Shown here: one piece after another, positions 1 through 7,852 of the stretch | Layout: each line of letters begins with the position of its first letter | Position numbering within the stretch: position 1 is the first letter of the stretch | Notes under the pieces: generated by a model | What the model saw: the letters and a program-made list of their open reading frames with translations, nothing else | The model's database searches: none | What the model was told of the DNA's origin: nothing | Assembly: GCA_023426125.1 (NCBI GenBank) | Contig: JAFABI010000103.1 | Location: forward strand, 186,001 to 250,000 | Source of the DNA: Bacillota bacterium | Lineage (GTDB): Bacteria > Bacillota > Clostridia > Acetivibrionales > DTU013 | Direction of reading: 5' to 3' | Length of the DNA stretch: 64,000 nt | Made by a program: the position numbers and the translations under genes

Positions 1-46
1 CAGTGATAATTAGATAAATAAGAATTACTACGACTGTATAAAACAT
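1..46 (-). CDS. Sodium:solute symporter, N-terminal fragment (runs off the window)
   Basis: Only the first 15 codons are present, reading MFYTVVVILIYLIIT, an uninterrupted hydrophobic start typical of the first membrane helix of SSS-family sodium:solute symporters. A strong ribosome site (TAAGGAGG) lies 6 bases before the ATG. The main support is context: the gene directly upstream on the same strand encodes a recognisable symporter small accessory protein, which in known genomes is followed by an SSS transporter. The substrate cannot be told from this fragment. Confidence 0.6.
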   Translation of the reverse strand, partial: MFYTVVVILIYLIIT

Positions 47-252
47 TTTAAACCTCCTTAAAAATCAAGTGAAAGTTATTCCTGTGACACTTTAATCTTA
101 AGGAGCCAGCTATTTCCGGAATATTTGACTTTTCTCCTATCCCAAACTGCGAGACCCTTGAATTAATATGAGTATGCTTATTTACTTTTGTAAGCCTGTT
201 TGCTCAGGCTTTACCGGTGCTTCCGCTTTACTTCTTCCCGTATCTGAATCTG

Positions 253-372
253 CTAATTATCAGCGCCCTTGTTCCAATTGATTAAACCATATGCTATACA
301 TGCTCCGGTACTTAGAATGCATAAGATGTATGCCAGCCAGATAGATGCATCAGGTATACCTAACATATTCAT
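253..372 (-). CDS. Symporter small accessory protein (39 aa)
   Basis: A 39-residue open frame starting MNMLGIPDASIWLAYILC and ending LINWNKGADN, preceded by AGGAGG 6 bases before the ATG. It has one membrane helix (about residues 9-31) and the terminal Ile-Asn-Trp-Asn-Lys-Gly motif typical of the short proteins annotated as symporter small accessory proteins. The adjacent downstream gene starts like an SSS transporter, and about 200 bases separate the two. These peptides are presumed to assist the symporter, but their mechanism is not established. The frame is too short for ordinary gene callers, so identification rests on motif, ribosome site and neighbour. Confidence 0.75.
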   Translation of the reverse strand: MNMLGIPDASIWLAYILCILSTGACIAYGLINWNKGADN

Positions 373-854
373 CTCCTCCTTTCTTGTAATTCTTTACCAT
401 TAAATCAAGGGTAATATAGCAAACCTACGCAAATCCGCATTCTTCGGTCTTTGAAGGTTAACTGCCAATTTGTTTTTTATTTTAACAGGCTTTTGTTTTT
501 TTTGCAATGCATATATACCTGCGGATTTGGTGCCTTGGCAGGTAAATACATTATGTAACTTGAAACCTAGAATATATTTTATGCAGCAGACCGTAATTTG
601 CTACAACCTCCTATCCGATTTCCCGGTTTCCGCTGTTGAACCGCAGGAATTTATTCATACCTTCACAGCCTGCATGAGTCATTTTTGTAATATGCATGTT
701 TGAGGATTGCAATGAAGCATTCCAACTTCAGACAAGATATCTCCCAATCAAGTGTTTTAATTGAATTTAATGGCAAATTGATTGTAGTTGACGACATTTA
801 AGGAAGTGGGTATAATAGAAACGGAAGTATTTTCTTACGAAAAGGAGAACAACG
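373..854. other. Divergent intergenic region between symporter unit and metF
   Basis: A 482-base AT-rich spacer between the minus-strand symporter unit and plus-strand metF. It holds the metF promoter near its right end. I see no SAM-type riboswitch helices, T-box motif or tRNA. A 77-codon open frame at 470-703 has no ribosome site and no recognisable sequence, and I do not regard it as a gene. Confidence 0.5.
788..816 (+). promoter_or_regulatory. Sigma-A promoter of metF
   Basis: TTGACG (788-793), a 17-base spacer and a perfect TATAAT (811-816). The metF ATG lies about 38 bases downstream behind an AAAAGGAG ribosome site. This is the closest match to the vegetative consensus I found in the window. 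Confidence 0.85.
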
Positions 855-1721
855 ATGAAAATAATCGAAATGTTTGATCATAAAAAACCGGTGCTGGCAT
901 TTGAAATCTTCCCGCCCAAATCCGATGTTCCGGTGGAAACCATCTATGACAAACTTGAGCAATTTGAAGCGCTGAAGCCTGATTATATCAGTGTAACCTA
1001 TGGCGCAGGCGGAAGTCAAAAAGGCAGAACCATCGAAATCGCCTCCCGGATCAGGCAAAACCATTCCATCGAAAGCATGGCCCACTTTACCTGCGTTGGC
1101 CACTCAAAGGAAGAAATCGATCTTATGTTGGAAACCATGCGCCAAAAAGGACTGGAAAACGTGCTTGCCTTAAGAGGTGATCCTCCCGCGGGAGACCCGG
1201 ATTTTGATTTTTCAAAAAATATCTACTGTTATGCATACGAGCTCATCAGCCATATAAAAGCTGCCAACAGCTTTTGCATTGCGGCGGCGGCTTATATCGA
1301 AGGACATGTGGACTGCAAAAGGCTCAAGGAAGATATTGCATTTCTTAAACTGAAAGTGGATTCGGGTGTAGACTTTCTGATAACCCAGCTGTTTTTTGAT
1401 AACAGGCTGTTTTACGATTTTATGGATAAAGCCCGAAGCATCGGAATCGAAAACCCGGTTGCCGCGGGTATTATGCCCATCTTCAAGGCGGACCAGATAA
1501 AATCCATCACAGCCAGGAGCGGCTGCTCAATACCGGCAAAGCTTGTTTTGATGATGGATAAATACAACGACAATCCTGACGATTTACGCAAAGCAGGCAT
1601 AGAATATGCCGCCCTGCAAATAAGGGATCTGGTGGAAAACGGCGTGGAAGGTATCCATCTTTATACGATGAACAGACCCAACTCCACAAAAGAAATCCTT
1701 CAGGCGGCGGGCTTGAGGTAA
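855..1721 (+). CDS. metF: Methylenetetrahydrofolate reductase
   Basis: This 288-residue soluble TIM-barrel flavoprotein reduces 5,10-methylene-THF to 5-methyl-THF, supplying methyl groups for methionine synthesis and, in acetogenic or related anaerobes, linking to the Wood-Ljungdahl methyl branch. The catalytic glutamate is in FEIFPPK (residues 16-22), YGAGG lies at 49-53, the flavin-binding LRGDPP at 106-111, and TQLFFD follows in the middle of the barrel. Length is normal for the short bacterial form, which lacks a C-terminal regulatory domain. It is a single gene with its own promoter, surrounded by minus-strand genes. No methionine-synthase gene adjoins it. Confidence 0.95.
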   Translation: MKIIEMFDHKKPVLAFEIFPPKSDVPVETIYDKLEQFEALKPDYISVTYGAGGSQKGRTIEIASRIRQNHSIESMAHFTCVGHSKEEIDLMLETMRQKGLENVLALRGDPPAGDPDFDFSKNIYCYAYELISHIKAANSFCIAAAAYIEGHVDCKRLKEDIAFLKLKVDSGVDFLITQLFFDNRLFYDFMDKARSIGIENPVAAGIMPIFKADQIKSITARSGCSIPAKLVLMMDKYNDNPDDLRKAGIEYAALQIRDLVENGVEGIHLYTMNRPNSTKEILQAAGLR

Positions 1722-1735
1722 GCTATAAGCGTCCG

Positions 1736-1759
1736 AAAAATTTCCCGCATCAATGCGGG
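1736..1759 (-). terminator. Rho-independent terminator of the coiled-coil/OmpA-fusion unit
   Basis: Read on the minus strand: CCCGCA, a 4-base loop, TGCGGG, then AAATTTTT. It begins 2 bases after the stop codon of the 1761-2540 gene. On the plus strand no T-run follows the stem, so it serves the minus strand only. Confidence 0.65.
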
Positions 1760-1760
1760 G

Positions 1761-2540
1761 CTACAGCCTCATTCTGTTTTTACTCCGTTCGTTTAAAACA
1801 TTATCCAGGGCTGTAGCCTCGTTAATCACATCCTCGATCTCCTCCGAGGCGGGGTCCATACTGTCCGAAGAGATAATACGGTGTTTGAAGCCTCCAATGG
1901 TGCTTTCGATATAGTCAAGCCTCACGTTGACCTTCTCCAGTTCCTCTTTTTCCTCCTTCATCCGCTGCAGGAGCTTCTCGTCCATTTCGATGGTTTTTGT
2001 AAGCTGGATGACCGCCTCATAGCTTTTCAGCGAGCCCAGCTTGCGGTTGTTGTAGTTGATCCTGCCGGAAAGCTCATTCAGGCTTGTGGCCGAAAGCTCG
2101 CGGGTTCTCACGCAGTAATTGTGTACAAGGTGCAAATATGCCGTGACCAGCTTCAATGCCTGTTCAATGATCGTCTGTTTGACGGGGTTGTCGCAATACC
2201 TGTCAAAGTACTCCATCAGTTCATTCTTTTGCTTCATGATGGCAGCGGCCTTGTTTTTCATCGTCCTGTCAAATTTCCGGTACAGCTCCCTATACAAATC
2301 ATTGCATTCCCGGCTCATCTTCTGGAGGTCGTCCAGCTTTTCCTCCTGATTGAATTCGGAGATGAATTTCTTGCTCCGGAGGGTCTGCAGCACAAAATAC
2401 AGATAGCCCGCAAAGCCCACCAGCATAAACGGCACAAAAAAATTGGTCAGTACGGAGACGATAACAACCCCCGCCAGCAATGCAAAATTTCCTGTTCTGA
2501 AAGCTGCCTTCAGCAGCATTTTTAGCTTCATTTCCTCCAT
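1761..2540 (-). CDS. Membrane-anchored coiled-coil protein of unknown function
   Basis: A 259-residue protein with a hydrophobic stretch at about residues 18-47 (probably two short helices) followed by a long, charged, heptad-rich helical region (about 55-110 and 170-220) and an acidic C-terminus. I do not recognise a catalytic motif. It follows the substrate-binding/OmpA fusion gene by 87 bases on the same strand, so the two are likely cotranscribed. Overall shape resembles XpaC-like or TelA-associated membrane proteins of Bacillota, but I cannot confirm that family by eye. Two in-frame ATGs lie 9 bases apart, and the second (MKLKML) may be the true start because GGAGG precedes it closely. 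Confidence 0.6.
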   Translation of the reverse strand: MEEMKLKMLLKAAFRTGNFALLAGVVIVSVLTNFFVPFMLVGFAGYLYFVLQTLRSKKFISEFNQEEKLDDLQKMSRECNDLYRELYRKFDRTMKNKAAAIMKQKNELMEYFDRYCDNPVKQTIIEQALKLVTAYLHLVHNYCVRTRELSATSLNELSGRINYNNRKLGSLKSYEAVIQLTKTIEMDEKLLQRMKEEKEELEKVNVRLDYIESTIGGFKHRIISSDSMDPASEEIEDVINEATALDNVLNERSKNRMRL

Positions 2541-2627
2541 ATCCTTCCATCAAGGTTGACAAACATGCCAACCTTCCGATTCAGAAGGCCAATGACCTCC
2601 CCTGCCCCCGGACGAAATCCGTAGAAA

Positions 2628-4292
2628 TTATTGTTCCGCGGTTTCCCTTGTGAGGATAAATTCCGTCCTTCGGTTGGCGGCCCGGTCCTCTTCGGTTTTT
2701 TCACCGGAAACCACCGGCCTGTATTCTCCCCAGCCCCTGGCAACGATCCTGTTTGCGGTTACACCTTTGGAGACCAGATATTTTTTTACCTCTTCGGCCC
2801 TGTCCCTGGACAGCTTCAGGTTGGCTTCATCGCTCCCCACAGAGTCGGTATGCGCGTCAATGAGAATATAGTATTCGGGAAACTGCTTCGAGATATCGAA
2901 AACCTGATCCAGTACCGACAGAGAGTCGGCTTTTACCGCTGCCTTTCCGGAATCGTAGTATACCGGCGGGATATCGATTTTGGCCACCTTTTCCGTATTG
3001 GTTTCGATGCTCTTTTCATCCTGCTGCACGAACTCTTTCTCCGTCCCGGCTCCGGAACCCGTCCCTCCGGCTTGAATTTCCCCGTAATCGACTACCAGTT
3101 CCGCGTCATTTTCCTTCTGCAGGCGCTCCATCGCCGCAGCATCGTATATGCCGCCCGCATTAATTTCTTTGGTTATATCGCCATATTTTTTCCAGGTTTG
3201 TGCGGTGTCATTAATGATTGAATCCAGGGTTGCCTCCCCGGCTTCAAGCCCGAAATAACCGAAATTGTCGTTTACTGCCATGAGCTTTATATTGGCCAAA
3301 GAATCTTTTACATCCTCCAGTGTTACACTGCCATACTCGTCGGCCTTTTCGTTCATAAGCTCCGCCAGCTTCTCATGTGCCCTGTCCGGCCTTTCAATGA
3401 TATATTTCGCCGAAGCATACCAGGTGCTGAGAAAGGCCTTCACTTCATCGGGATCCGATTCCACAAGCTTTTTGTCCACGACCAGTACCGTCGGTATGAG
3501 ATTGGGCACTTCCTTTGTGGTTATCAGCATTTTTACCGAGCCGGGAGAGCTCTGGTTCATATCCCGAACGGCGAGATTCATATCCGGACTCCAGGATACC
3601 GCAAGGTCCGCATTGCCTGTTTTCAAATCCTCGATAACATCCCCCATGGCATCCCGTTCCACCGGTGTGATGTCCTGGTAACGAAGACCTGTTAGCCGCA
3701 GGAACTTATTCAGTATGAATTTGCCGGTGCCGTCCTTCACAAACGAGACCTTTCTGCCTTCCATATCGTTCAGGTCCTTGACCTCCGACCTTGCGACAAT
3801 TCCGTCCGCGCCTCTGGAAAAATCAGTAATACCTACAATTATACCGCTTTCGGGATATTCAGCCAGCTGCTTTATATAGGACGGCAGGGAGATCTCTGTC
3901 GCATGGATTTTTCCTTCCCGTAAAGCTTCCATTCTTTCAGTGTCGTTATGAATGTAAGTGATCTTCAAATTCAGCGAATAGTCCCTGTTATACTCCCTGC
4001 TCAGGGCCATCAGTGCAGGTGTGCCTCCGATCCAGCTGTCCAGCCCCATGACAAATTCCCCTTCAGCTGGCATGCCTGGACTTGAAGGTTCCTTGCCTTG
4101 TTCGCCTGTTTTCGTTTCGCCCTCCTTCAGGCTGTTTCCCATGGTGTCCTTTTCCGTTACGACGCCATTGCCGATGCCGACTTTATCCAATAAAGGCTTC
4201 CCCAGGCCTGAATTTAAGAATGCATATACCGCAGCTGCCAATATCAATAAAACTATAAAAATATTGCCCCATTTTATTTTCCTGCCACCCAT
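2628..4292 (-). CDS. Substrate-binding (NMT1/SsuA-like) domain fused to OmpA peptidoglycan-binding domain
   Basis: A 554-residue protein with one N-terminal membrane helix (about 9-26), a low-complexity linker, a type II periplasmic-binding domain (about 75-370; it contains GLDSWIGGTPAL and resembles NMT1/taurine-type binders), a second linker, and a C-terminal OmpA-like domain (about 435-550) with DAHTDSVGS and the LSRDRAEEVKKYL and NRRTEF motifs that bind diaminopimelate in peptidoglycan. It would sit outside the membrane, anchored both in the membrane and to the wall. No ABC permease or ATPase gene adjoins it, so a transport role is doubtful. Sensing, or presenting a ligand to the neighbouring coiled-coil membrane protein, is my inference. 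Confidence 0.8.
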   Translation of the reverse strand: MGGRKIKWGNIFIVLLILAAAVYAFLNSGLGKPLLDKVGIGNGVVTEKDTMGNSLKEGETKTGEQGKEPSSPGMPAEGEFVMGLDSWIGGTPALMALSREYNRDYSLNLKITYIHNDTERMEALREGKIHATEISLPSYIKQLAEYPESGIIVGITDFSRGADGIVARSEVKDLNDMEGRKVSFVKDGTGKFILNKFLRLTGLRYQDITPVERDAMGDVIEDLKTGNADLAVSWSPDMNLAVRDMNQSSPGSVKMLITTKEVPNLIPTVLVVDKKLVESDPDEVKAFLSTWYASAKYIIERPDRAHEKLAELMNEKADEYGSVTLEDVKDSLANIKLMAVNDNFGYFGLEAGEATLDSIINDTAQTWKKYGDITKEINAGGIYDAAAMERLQKENDAELVVDYGEIQAGGTGSGAGTEKEFVQQDEKSIETNTEKVAKIDIPPVYYDSGKAAVKADSLSVLDQVFDISKQFPEYYILIDAHTDSVGSDEANLKLSRDRAEEVKKYLVSKGVTANRIVARGWGEYRPVVSGEKTEEDRAANRRTEFILTRETAEQ

Positions 4293-4322
4293 CCGATACC
4301 CCCGCTTTCGGCTTTTAACATT

Positions 4323-4351
4323 ATTATATAGTTTAGCGGGGGAAATAGCAA
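4323..4351 (-). promoter_or_regulatory. Promoter of the binding-domain/OmpA fusion gene
   Basis: Minus strand: TTGCTA (4346-4351), a 17-base spacer and a perfect TATAAT (4323-4328), 31 bases before the ATG at 4292. It separates this two-gene unit from spoIVFB, which ends at 4355. Confidence 0.7.
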
Positions 4352-4354
4352 CAA

Positions 4355-5236
4355 TTAGCCCCAGGCTTCCATAGCTTTCAACAACTCCTCGAAGGTCATG
4401 TCTCCGGGGTGCTTGAGCATGTATTGGACGATTTCGTTTTCAGTGACGATCCGGATTAAATTCAAGTCATCATCCAGAAGATAGATGAAATGAAATCTGT
4501 CATGATCCAATGACTTGATCACTGCAGAAAGCCGCATATTTTTCAGAACAACCAGTTCTCTTACCTCATAAATCCCTTTTTTCAAAAGCCTTTGGCGTCG
4601 GTACAGAAGCTGCCGGATATTCATGATTGAAGCCTCCAGTTTTCCGGTATTGAAAAAAATTAAAAAGTACAGGCCAATGAGAAACAGGCTGAAATTCATT
4701 TTTCCCAGCAAGGCCTGATATACTCCGGCAGCAGTTACGGCAATGCACAGCAGCAATGCCACCCGCCGGATATATCTGGCCGCAGCGATCAGGCCCAGAT
4801 GTCCGTTCAGCATCTCCTGAAGCAATCTGCCTCCATCCAGGGGTACTGCAGGGATAAGGTTGAAAACAGCCAGATAGAAATTCAAAAGCGATATGAAATA
4901 GAGATATTGCTCAGGGGAAATCAGAGCGTACGCCAGATATGCCGCTGCAGATAAAAGGATACTCATCGCCGGTCCGGCGGAATAGATCGCAAGCTTTGCC
5001 TTCCTTCCGCAGTTTTCGGTATCGATATCCGCATTCAGGCCGACGGGCAGGATTTTCAAGGAAACCGTCCTGCAGCCGCTGAAAGCTGCAAATGCCATAT
5101 GGGCCAGCTCATGGAGAACCATGGAGACCAACGTCAGCATATACTGAACAAGATTTCCCGAGATAACCACCAGCGGAATCGCAGCCAGAAAAAAGACACT
5201 GACCTGTATTTCCATGTTTCCGGCCCGGATTTTCAC
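4355..5236 (-). CDS. spoIVFB: Intramembrane site-2 metalloprotease SpoIVFB
   Basis: A 293-residue polytopic membrane zinc protease of the M50 family. The zinc motif HELAH is at residues 42-46 and the third ligand is in VPLDGGR (Asp134). A C-terminal CBS-like domain occupies about 220-290. In Bacillus the enzyme sits in the outer forespore membrane and cleaves pro-sigma-K in the mother cell. The gene overlaps spoIVFA by 4 bases (ATGA), indicating translational coupling, and lies at the end of the mre-min cluster as in B. subtilis. No sigK gene is in the window. Assignment to SpoIVFB rather than another M50 protease rests mainly on this pairing. Confidence 0.88.
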   Translation of the reverse strand: MKIRAGNMEIQVSVFFLAAIPLVVISGNLVQYMLTLVSMVLHELAHMAFAAFSGCRTVSLKILPVGLNADIDTENCGRKAKLAIYSAGPAMSILLSAAAYLAYALISPEQYLYFISLLNFYLAVFNLIPAVPLDGGRLLQEMLNGHLGLIAAARYIRRVALLLCIAVTAAGVYQALLGKMNFSLFLIGLYFLIFFNTGKLEASIMNIRQLLYRRQRLLKKGIYEVRELVVLKNMRLSAVIKSLDHDRFHFIYLLDDDLNLIRIVTENEIVQYMLKHPGDMTFEELLKAMEAWG

Positions 5237-6060
5237 GGAAGCGGTACGGTTATGTATTCCAAAGGATTAACCGCCTTCCCGTCCTTCCAGACTTCGAAGT
5301 GAAGATGGGTTCCCACGGATGCGCCGGTATTTCCCACCTTTGCTACGGTATCTCCCTGGTTGACCTTCTGCCCTTGCATGATACTCACTGCCGAACAATG
5401 CGCATAAACTGTTTCAAAACCGTTGGCATGCCTTATCCTGAGGTATTTCCCATAGGATGGCGACGAACCTGAATCAACAACAGTCCCCTCCAGCGCAGCC
5501 AGAATGTCTTCCCCATTGCCGGCTTCTATATCGATGCCTTCATGAATTTTGGAAACTTTGGTGATGGGATCCTCTCTTTCTCCGAAGGGCGAGCTTAACA
5601 CCCCATTTACCGGTGTTATCATATTGACCGTCAGGCCGGCCTCCTCGTCGGTACTGGCCGACAGGACGGAAGTCTCCGGGATTGCCGTGCTCTCGTCCGG
5701 TTGATCGGATAAATTACCGGCGGTATCATCCGATTGTTTTAAGATACCATTGGGCTCCTCCTTACCATTCTCCGTATTGGCGCCATTCCTCAGTCTGGCC
5801 AGCGTATCATCCATCGTCTTGAATACGCTGTTCAATTCTATGTCCTGTTCCAGCACATACTGGACTTTACCGGTTATATAATTTGTAAACGGGGTGTCAA
5901 TTCTCCTGACAAGAAAAACGATGAGAAAAATCACCAGGCATACCGCCAGCTGCCGTATCATGAGCCTGGGCAGCTTGCTTTTTTCCCGGCCGTACCTGCT
6001 GCGTCTTTTGGCAGGAATACTGTGACGGGGATATCTGGACCTCACCATAATATCATCCAT
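5233..6060 (-). CDS. spoIVFA: SpoIVFA-like M23 (LytM) domain regulator of SpoIVFB
   Basis: A 275-residue protein: basic N-terminus, one membrane helix (about 34-52), a variable linker, and a C-terminal LytM/M23 domain (about 150-270). The M23 zinc motifs HEGIDIEAG (first His near 173) and HLHFEVW are both intact, so residual endopeptidase activity cannot be excluded. In B. subtilis SpoIVFA anchors and inhibits SpoIVFB until cleaved by SpoIVB and CtpB. The 4-base overlap with the downstream M50 protease gene and the position after minCDE support the assignment. Confidence 0.85.
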   Translation of the reverse strand: MDDIMVRSRYPRHSIPAKRRSRYGREKSKLPRLMIRQLAVCLVIFLIVFLVRRIDTPFTNYITGKVQYVLEQDIELNSVFKTMDDTLARLRNGANTENGKEEPNGILKQSDDTAGNLSDQPDESTAIPETSVLSASTDEEAGLTVNMITPVNGVLSSPFGEREDPITKVSKIHEGIDIEAGNGEDILAALEGTVVDSGSSPSYGKYLRIRHANGFETVYAHCSAVSIMQGQKVNQGDTVAKVGNTGASVGTHLHFEVWKDGKAVNPLEYITVPLP

Positions 6061-6162
6061 CTTTTACACCCCTTTTCCTGAAACTTGTACGATAAATTAT
6101 ATTTGACACTGCGGCGAAATATTCCCGATTACGTTGACAGAAATGGCATATCCGGGCAGCAA

Positions 6163-6199
6163 AAAACGCAAGCCGGGGACAATTCCTGACTTGCGTTTT
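6163..6199 (-). terminator. Terminator downstream of the min/mgsA operon
   Basis: A 10-bp perfect stem (AAAACGCAAG and its complement) with a 17-base loop, located 76 bases past the mgsA stop and followed on the minus strand by a T-run. The plus-strand reading also ends in TTTT, so it may act in both directions. It separates mgsA from spoIVFA. Confidence 0.75.
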
Positions 6200-6274
6200 A
6201 TAAAAAAATGCGAAGTAAAATGTAATGTGCAGAATGGCGAAGGTAATAAATTTGACGGAGCCTGATGCTGTGTT

Positions 6275-6676
6275 CTACCGGGGATTGACGATTTCCCGCC
6301 AGGAAAGGTCGCCCCTTTCCAGGCCTTTGACCAGCATTTCCGCTGTTGCTATATTGGTAGCAAAGGGAATATTGTGGACATCGCACAGCCTCAGCAGCGA
6401 ATTTATGTCCGGCTCATACTCCCGCGCAGTCAGCGGGTCTCTTAGAAAGATCACCATGTCCATTTCGTTCAGCGCCACCCTGGCGCCTATCTGCTGCTCG
6501 CCGCCCAGCGGCCCCGGAGAAAATCGGTAGACGGGCAAACCTGTCGCCTCAATAATAAAAGAGCCTGTGGTTCCCGTTGCATATAAATTATGTTCCTGAA
6601 AAATAGCTTTATATGCAATACAGAAATCCACCATCAGCTCTTTCTTTTTATCATGTGCTATCAACGCAATATTCAT
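6275..6676 (-). CDS. mgsA: Methylglyoxal synthase-like protein with altered catalytic residues
   Basis: A 133-residue protein clearly homologous to methylglyoxal synthase, which converts dihydroxyacetone phosphate to methylglyoxal and phosphate. IALIAHD (residues 3-9) and the phosphate-binding ATGTTG are conserved. The E. coli catalytic base Asp71 corresponds to Glu60 here (GPLGGEQQIGA), and His98 corresponds to Tyr87 (AREYEPD); Asp101 is kept as Asp90. Both changes were read directly from the codons GAG and TAT. Activity may be lost or changed. The start at 6676 matches the usual family N-terminus and lies 4 bases after the minE stop; a longer frame reaching 6784 overlaps minE and is not used. 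Confidence 0.85.
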   Translation of the reverse strand: MNIALIAHDKKKELMVDFCIAYKAIFQEHNLYATGTTGSFIIEATGLPVYRFSPGPLGGEQQIGARVALNEMDMVIFLRDPLTAREYEPDINSLLRLCDVHNIPFATNIATAEMLVKGLERGDLSWREIVNPR

Positions 6677-6680
6677 ACCC

Positions 6681-6962
6681 TTATTTACCGCTGCTTTTGA
6701 TATTCCTGATGGGTATATTGGCGTAAAGTGCCGGAACGATACTTTCACCGTCATCGCTTTTTGTCTTGGTAAGCTGAATATCAAGAGCGCTTTCGTCTAC
6801 ATCCATATAATTGGTTATAACTTTAATTATCTCACTTTTCAACATCTCCAAAAATTGGGGAGAAACATTTGCCCTGTCATGGATCAAAACGAGCTTCAAT
6901 CTTTCTTTTGCCACATCTTTGGAGTTCTTTGGCTTCCCAAATATTTTTAACAGATCAAGCAT
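6681..6962 (-). CDS. minE: Cell division topological specificity factor MinE
   Basis: A 93-residue MinE. It has the N-terminal amphipathic membrane-targeting segment (MLDLLKIFG), the MinD-binding helix with KERLKLVLIHDRA (about 19-31) and the C-terminal anti-MinCD/dimerisation domain. It stimulates MinD ATPase and drives pole-to-pole MinCD oscillation, restricting FtsZ rings to mid-cell. It lies 14 bases after minD, preceded by a GGAGAG-type site. Having MinE in a spore former contrasts with B. subtilis, which uses DivIVA/MinJ. Confidence 0.95.
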   Translation of the reverse strand: MLDLLKIFGKPKNSKDVAKERLKLVLIHDRANVSPQFLEMLKSEIIKVITNYMDVDESALDIQLTKTKSDDGESIVPALYANIPIRNIKSSGK

Positions 6963-6976
6963 TCTTTTCTCTCCTT

Positions 6977-7777
6977 TCAGGTAGCTTTGAGACCGAATAG
7001 TTTTTTAAGCTTTAACATTAATCCGCCGTCGCTTTCCAGATTCAAAAACGGAACTTCCTCGCCCATGAGTCTCCTGGCAATGTTCTTGTATGCCTGTCCG
7101 GCCGGAGACTTGTCGTCGGTGATGGCAGGCTCGCCTTTGTTTGTGGACACCACAATTTTTTCATCATCAGGCACGACACCGATGAGGCCAATTGCCAGAA
7201 TATCGATGATATCATCAATATTCATCATATCTCCGCGTTTCACCATATCGATACGGATCCTGTTAACCAGGAGCTTCGGATTCTTAATCTCGTTAGCCTC
7301 CAGAAGGCCTATGATCCTGTCCGCATCCCTGACCGCCGATACTTCCGGGGTGGTGACGACAATTGCCTTGTCCGCTCCTGCAATTGCGTTTTTAAAGCCT
7401 TGCTCAATTCCGGCAGGACAATCGATAACAATATAATCGAATTCCTCCCTCAACTCATCGCACAGCTTCATCATCTGCTGCGGACTTACGGCGGATTTGT
7501 CCCTTGTTTGCGCAGCCGGGAGGAGATATAGTCCGTCATAACGCTTGTCCTTTATCAGCGCCTGTTTTACTCTGCAAAAGCCTTCAACGACATCCACCAG
7601 ATCATAGACGATCCTGTTTTCCAGTCCCATTACCACATCCAGGTTCCTGAGGCCGATATCGGTATCGATCAACACTACTTTTTTTCCTGCAAGAGCCAGT
7701 CCCGTACCGATATTCGCTGTCGTAGTGGTTTTGCCTACGCCACCCTTGCCTGAAGTAACTACTATGACTTCACCCAT
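6977..7777 (-). CDS. minD: Septum site-determining ATPase MinD
   Basis: A 266-residue ParA/MinD-family ATPase with the deviant Walker A GKGGVGKTTT near the N-terminus and the C-terminal amphipathic membrane-targeting helix (LMLKLKKLFGLK). It recruits MinC to the membrane and is displaced by MinE. I place the start at the ATG giving MGEVIVVTSGKGG because GGGAGGT precedes it and homologues begin there; an upstream in-frame ATG at 7810 would place the ribosome site inside the coding sequence. It is the second gene of minC-minD-minE. Confidence 0.95.
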   Translation of the reverse strand: MGEVIVVTSGKGGVGKTTTTANIGTGLALAGKKVVLIDTDIGLRNLDVVMGLENRIVYDLVDVVEGFCRVKQALIKDKRYDGLYLLPAAQTRDKSAVSPQQMMKLCDELREEFDYIVIDCPAGIEQGFKNAIAGADKAIVVTTPEVSAVRDADRIIGLLEANEIKNPKLLVNRIRIDMVKRGDMMNIDDIIDILAIGLIGVVPDDEKIVVSTNKGEPAITDDKSPAGQAYKNIARRLMGEEVPFLNLESDGGLMLKLKKLFGLKAT

Positions 7778-7852
7778 TCGCTTGCATACCTCCCGTATGT
7801 AAAAAATCAAGGCTTACTGTAAATATATATTTCTTTATGCAGTTTGTCAATG

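Noticed and set aside
470..703. 77-codon plus-strand open frame upstream of metF
   Set aside because: No ribosome site, cysteine- and phenylalanine-rich low-quality translation, and no family resemblance; it lies in AT-rich spacer.
373..854. Possible SAM or other riboswitch before metF
   Set aside because: The strong promoter leaves only about 30 bases of leader, too short for any known methionine-related riboswitch.
2628..4292. Evidence of an outer membrane from the OmpA domain
   Set aside because: OmpA-like domains also occur in Gram-positive wall-binding proteins, and no outer-membrane assembly or LPS genes are present.
6677..6784. N-terminal extension of the MgsA-like protein
   Set aside because: It overlaps the end of minE, and family members start at the MNIALIAHD equivalent.
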